DNA of 64,000 nucleotides from Mesonia mobilis DSM 19841 (GTDB taxonomy: Bacteria > Bacteroidota > Bacteroidia > Flavobacteriales > Flavobacteriaceae). Below, piece after piece: positions 60,868 to 64,000 of this stretch (its first letter is position 1; every line of letters starts with the position of its first letter). Under the pieces are notes generated by a model. The model searched no databases, had not been told where the DNA came from, and worked only from the letters and a program-made list of their open reading frames with translations. A program made the position numbers and the translations under genes. Location of the stretch: NCBI RefSeq assembly GCF_000423405.1, contig NZ_AUHX01000001.1:186001-250000 (forward strand), given 5' to 3'.

Positions 60868-63654
60868 TTATAGTTTCTCTTTAAGATATTTGGCAGTATA
60901 AGATTTCTTGTTTTTTGCAACTTCTTCGGGCGTTCCGGTAGCAATTAAATAGCCGCCATTTTCTCCGCCATCAAGACCTAGATCGATCACGTGGTCTGCA
61001 CATTTTACTGAGTCCATATTGTGTTCGATCACAATTACAGAATGACCTTTTTCAATTAAAGCATAAAAAGATTTTAATAGCTTTTGTATATCGTGAAAAT
61101 GAAGTCCGGTCGTAGGTTCATCAAAAATAAATAGGGCTTTGTCTTTTGTAGTTCCTTTACCTAAGAAAGAAGCGAGTTTTATACGTTGCGCTTCACCACC
61201 AGAAAGGGTAGAAGAGCTTTGCCCCAAAGTAACATACCCTAAACCAACATCTTGTAAAGGCTGTAGTTTCTTTTTAATTTTAGATTCATTATGTTTTTTG
61301 AAGAAAACAATAGCATCATCAATCGTCATATTCAACACATCGTCGATGGTTTTATCTTCGAATTTTACTTCTAAGACTTCTTTTTTGAAGCGTTTACCGT
61401 GGCAGGTTTCACATTCTAAATGAACATCGGCCATAAATTGCATTTCAATGGTCACTTCACCTTCACCTTTACAGGTTTCACATCTTCCGCCATCAACATT
61501 AAAACTGAAATGTTTCGCTTTAAAACCTCTAACTTTCGCTAAATTTTGACTTGCAAACAGGTTTCGAATATCATCGTAAGCTTTAATGTAAGTAACCGGG
61601 TTAGATCGAGAAGAACGACCAATTGGGTTTTGATCGACAAACTCGACGTGTTTGGTATTGCTGAATTTTCCTTCAATTTTAGTTAGCTGACCAACTTTTT
61701 CTCCATAACCGCCGGTTTCTTTCAGAATAGAAGGATAAAGCAGACGTTTAACCAACGTACTTTTACCACTACCTGAAACTCCGGTCACTGCCGTAAAAAT
61801 CCCTAACGGAAATCGAACATCTATATTTTTAAGGTTATTTTCTCTAGCGCCAATAATATCGATGTAATATTTAAAATCCCGACGTTTTTTGGGGACTTTA
61901 ATTTCCATTGAATGATTTAGATATTGAGCCGTTAGCGATTTTGATTTTAAGATATCATCGTAATTTCCGGTAGCGACCACTTCACCACCTAAAGTTCCTG
62001 CTTCCGGACCAATATCTATAATTTCATCAGCGGCTTTCATGATATCTTCGTCGTGTTCAACTACGATCACCGTGTTACCTAAATCTCGAAGATCTTTTAA
62101 AACGCCAATAAGTTTCTCGGTGTCTTTTGGGTGCAAACCGATCGAAGGTTCATCTAAAATATACATCGAACCGACTAAACTACTCCCTAACGAAGTTGCT
62201 AAATTAATACGTTGTGATTCTCCACCAGAAAGTGTATTTGATTTTCGGTTAAGCGTTAAATAATCTAAGCCAACATTAGAAAGAAAAGCTAAACGGTTGT
62301 TGATTTCTTTCAATAAACGTTTCGCAATATGCTCGTCGTGTTCACTTAATTCTAATTTTTTGAAGAATTCTGCAACTTTATCTAAAGGCTTTTCAACGAG
62401 ATCGGTAATTGGCGAGCCACCAACTTTTACATAGTTGGCTTCTTCTCGCAGGCGTTTTCCTTTACAAACTGGACACTTGGTTTTTCCGCGGTAACGAGAA
62501 AGCATTACCCGATTCTGAATTTTATATGCTTTGGCTTCTAATTCTTCAAAAAATTCAGTTAAACCGGTAAAATAGCGATTACCATCCCAAAGCAATTGTT
62601 TTTGTGCTTCTGTTAGATCGTAATAAGGTTTATGGATTGGAAAGTTGAATTTATGTGAATTATTGACCAACTGATTTTTATACCAACTCATACTCTCGCC
62701 ACGCCAAGGGAAAATCGCTTCATCGTAAATAGAAAGTGAAGTGTTAGGCACGATTAAATCTATATCTAAACCAATTACATCGCCATAACCTTCACATTTT
62801 GGACAAGCGCCGTAAGGATTATTAAAACTGAATAAATGAACATTGGGTTCGTTAAACGTGATGCCGTCTAATTCAAATTTATTACTGAAATGTCGCGTTT
62901 TTTTGTCGGCCAATTTTTCTATGAAAAGTTCTCCTTTACCTTCATAAAACGCTGCTTGAATAGAATCTGCCAACCGATTATAAAAATCTTCATCATCTTT
63001 TTTAATAATCCGGTCAACGACGATAAAAGCTTCTTCAGACTTTATATTTTTTAAGTTCGCTTCATCAATTCGACTTACTTCATCTTTAATTTTTATTCGG
63101 CTATAACCTTGCTGATTTAAGACTTTCACTTTTTCTTCTAAGCTTCGGCCTTTTTCAACCAGAATAGGAGCGAGGAGTAATAATTTTTCACGCTCCGGAA
63201 AATCTTTTATGTAATTTACTACATCGGTGACCGTATCTTTTTTTACTTCATCACCAGAAACGGGAGAAAATGTTTTCCCGATACGAGCGTAAAGCAATTT
63301 TAAATAGTCATAAATTTCTGTTGAAGTTCCTACGGTCGAACGCGGATTGGTAGAATTTACTTTTTGCTCAATCGCAATTGCCGGCGCGATCCCTTTTATA
63401 TAATCTACTTTAGGTTTATCTAAACGACCTAAAAACTGTCGAGCGTACGAAGATAAACTTTCTACATATCGACGCTGACCTTCGGCATACAAGGTATCGA
63501 AAGCTAAACTCGATTTCCCTGAACCGGAAAGCCCAGTAATCACCACCAATTTATTTCTTGGGATTACCGCATTTATATTTTTTAAATTATGGAGCTTAGC
63601 GCCCTTAATAATGATATTTTCCTTCGGGTTTACTTGAGCAATATCTGGAGTCAT
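60868..63654 (-). CDS. uvrA: Excinuclease ABC subunit A
   Basis: The damage-recognition ATPase of nucleotide excision repair, acting with UvrB. Two ABC modules are visible: [18 protein letters not shown] with [17 protein letters not shown], and [18 protein letters not shown] with [16 protein letters not shown]. The zinc-binding Cys pairs are in [16 protein letters not shown], and [15 protein letters not shown] with CETCHGKR. The 928 residues are normal. It ends in a 3' UTR with the 17-base motif and terminator. Upstream gap to 63900 holds AT-rich promoter sequence. Confidence 0.98.
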   Translation of the reverse strand: MTPDIAQVNPKENIIIKGAKLHNLKNINAVIPRNKLVVITGLSGSGKSSLAFDTLYAEGQRRYVESLSSYARQFLGRLDKPKVDYIKGIAPAIAIEQKVNSTNPRSTVGTSTEIYDYLKLLYARIGKTFSPVSGDEVKKDTVTDVVNYIKDFPEREKLLLLAPILVEKGRSLEEKVKVLNQQGYSRIKIKDEVSRIDEANLKNIKSEEAFIVVDRIIKKDDEDFYNRLADSIQAAFYEGKGELFIEKLADKKTRHFSNKFELDGITFNEPNVHLFSFNNPYGACPKCEGYGDVIGLDIDLIVPNTSLSIYDEAIFPWRGESMSWYKNQLVNNSHKFNFPIHKPYYDLTEAQKQLLWDGNRYFTGLTEFFEELEAKAYKIQNRVMLSRYRGKTKCPVCKGKRLREEANYVKVGGSPITDLVEKPLDKVAEFFKKLELSEHDEHIAKRLLKEINNRLAFLSNVGLDYLTLNRKSNTLSGGESQRINLATSLGSSLVGSMYILDEPSIGLHPKDTEKLIGVLKDLRDLGNTVIVVEHDEDIMKAADEIIDIGPEAGTLGGEVVATGNYDDILKSKSLTAQYLNHSMEIKVPKKRRDFKYYIDIIGARENNLKNIDVRFPLGIFTAVTGVSGSGKSTLVKRLLYPSILKETGGYGEKVGQLTKIEGKFSNTKHVEFVDQNPIGRSSRSNPVTYIKAYDDIRNLFASQNLAKVRGFKAKHFSFNVDGGRCETCKGEGEVTIEMQFMADVHLECETCHGKRFKKEVLEVKFEDKTIDDVLNMTIDDAIVFFKKHNESKIKKKLQPLQDVGLGYVTLGQSSSTLSGGEAQRIKLASFLGKGTTKDKALFIFDEPTTGLHFHDIQKLLKSFYALIEKGHSVIVIEHNMDSVKCADHVIDLGLDGGENGGYLIATGTPEEVAKNKKSYTAKYLKEKL

Positions 63655-63866
63655 ATCTGTTTTTAGAATAATTTACAAAGATACTTAATCTATATGGGCT
63701 TGTAAAGTAGGAGTATGATTATACAAATGTTAAAATTTTTAACTTGTTTGTATTTGTTAAAAATATGTTGTTATATTTAGCTTTTTCAAACAAACCCCAA
63801 TAAATCTAAGCGCCTATATAGCACAGTTACTTCAAATTAAAATTTATTAACCCTAAGTTTAATTGA

Positions 63867-63884
63867 CTTAAGATTTTTCTTAAG
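63867..63884. promoter_or_regulatory. Short palindrome before the sigma-factor gene
   Basis: CTTAAGA (63867-63873) pairs with TCTTAAG (63878-63884) around TTTT, 16 bases before the ATG at 63901. It could be a leader hairpin or a binding site. In the 246-base gap a TATATTTA near 63775 is a one-mismatch -7 candidate for one of the divergent genes; nothing else is recognised. Confidence 0.4.
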
Positions 63885-63900
63885 AATTGAGGTAACCACT

Positions 63901-64000
63901 ATGAAAAAAATCGAAACTACTACAGACGCGACCCTTGTTAGGCAGTATTTAGACGGAAGTGAAGACGCACTTTCTAAATTAATTAACAGACACCAACAAC
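63901..64000 (+). CDS. RNA polymerase sigma-70 family (ECF-type) factor, 5' end only
   Basis: Starts at the ATG at 63901 and runs off the right edge after 33 codons. The visible start, KKIETTTDATLVRQYLDGSE followed by DALSKLINRHQQ, matches the N-terminus of flavobacterial ECF sigma factors: helix 1 of region 2 with the LVRQYL and LINRHQ segments. Target promoters and any anti-sigma partner are not visible. Confidence 0.85.
   Translation, partial: MKKIETTTDATLVRQYLDGSEDALSKLINRHQQ

Noticed and set aside
1-64000. Signs of phage, integrative element, insertion sequence, tRNA or defence system.
   Set aside because: None found: no integrase, transposase, structural phage gene, tRNA cloverleaf or known defence genes in any reading frame I inspected.

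Overview
The window is chromosomal DNA from a member of the Bacteroidota, almost certainly a Flavobacteriaceae. The DNA is AT-rich. Genes are preceded by the Bacteroidota -7 motif TAnnTTTG about 15-30 bases before the start codon, and purine-rich Shine-Dalgarno sequences are generally absent. DnaK carries the flavobacterial GGGTHDVS variant, and many products are families typical of this group (DUF3822, DUF2911, DUF4834, DUF2520, fused CcsBA, CarboxypepD_reg/TonB receptors, capnine-type enzymes). No insertion sequence, prophage, CRISPR array or tRNA was found. This is ordinary core genome, with interest lying in regulation, decay and lineage-specific genes.

Layout. 1-2.4 kb: the 5' part of serine dehydratase, then dnaK behind a palindrome and a sigma54-like element. 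2.4-4.6 kb (minus): an aldo/keto reductase and an NRAMP-related transporter lacking the canonical metal ligands. 4.7-8.4 kb (plus): pyrR, pyrB, a small STAS-like protein, RNase Z, then pdxH after a dispersed repeat. 8.4-11.9 kb: a polyphosphate module (SixA-like phosphatase, ppk1, ppx). 11.9-17.1 kb: miaE and dnaX (minus), rnpB (plus), then a decayed gene, rsmD, DUF3822 and a membrane-anchored protein (minus). 17.2-19.4 kb: helicase and kdsB. 19.4-21.9 kb (minus): photolyase, SDR and SRPBCC operon behind a large inverted repeat. 22-28.3 kb: DUF2911, an oxidoreductase, and a sodium symporter / 36-residue membrane peptide / PIG-L deacetylase operon. 28.4-31.9 kb (minus): MscS, Maf, UbiA, KdsC-like and DUF2520, with a heptamer repeat before ubiA. 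32-36.4 kb: ccsBA, an NlpE-like lipoprotein and a cysteine-cluster protein. 36.4-41.8 kb: fumC, a small membrane protein, a TonB-dependent receptor, a periplasmic protein and arsC. 41.9-43 kb: prfB with a programmed frameshift. 43-47.8 kb: mgsA, threonine aldolase, DUF1428, an outer-membrane protein, two tandem paralogous membrane proteins and ybaB. 47.9-52.5 kb: an S9 peptidase and a probable sulfonolipid (capnine) pair. 52.6-59.1 kb: an outer-membrane barrel, DUF4834, and a YfhO / glycosyltransferase / flippase operon. 59.3-64 kb: a secreted Arg-rich low-complexity protein, a repeat element, uvrA and the start of a sigma factor.

Genes that work together: pyrR-pyrB (pyrimidines); ppk1-ppx (polyphosphate); kdsB with the KdsC-like phosphatase (Kdo for lipopolysaccharide); phr with its two partners (probable light or damage response); the cysteate-synthase-like and acyltransferase pair (sulfonolipid); and YfhO-glycosyltransferase-flippase (surface glycan). 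The most notable sequence-level observations are an A10 tract in dnaX with stops at once in both other frames, a prfB frameshift site without a Shine-Dalgarno stimulator, two sigma54-like promoters, a multiply broken gene beside rnpB, a 17-base motif shared by two terminators, and a pair of duplicated membrane proteins of unknown function.
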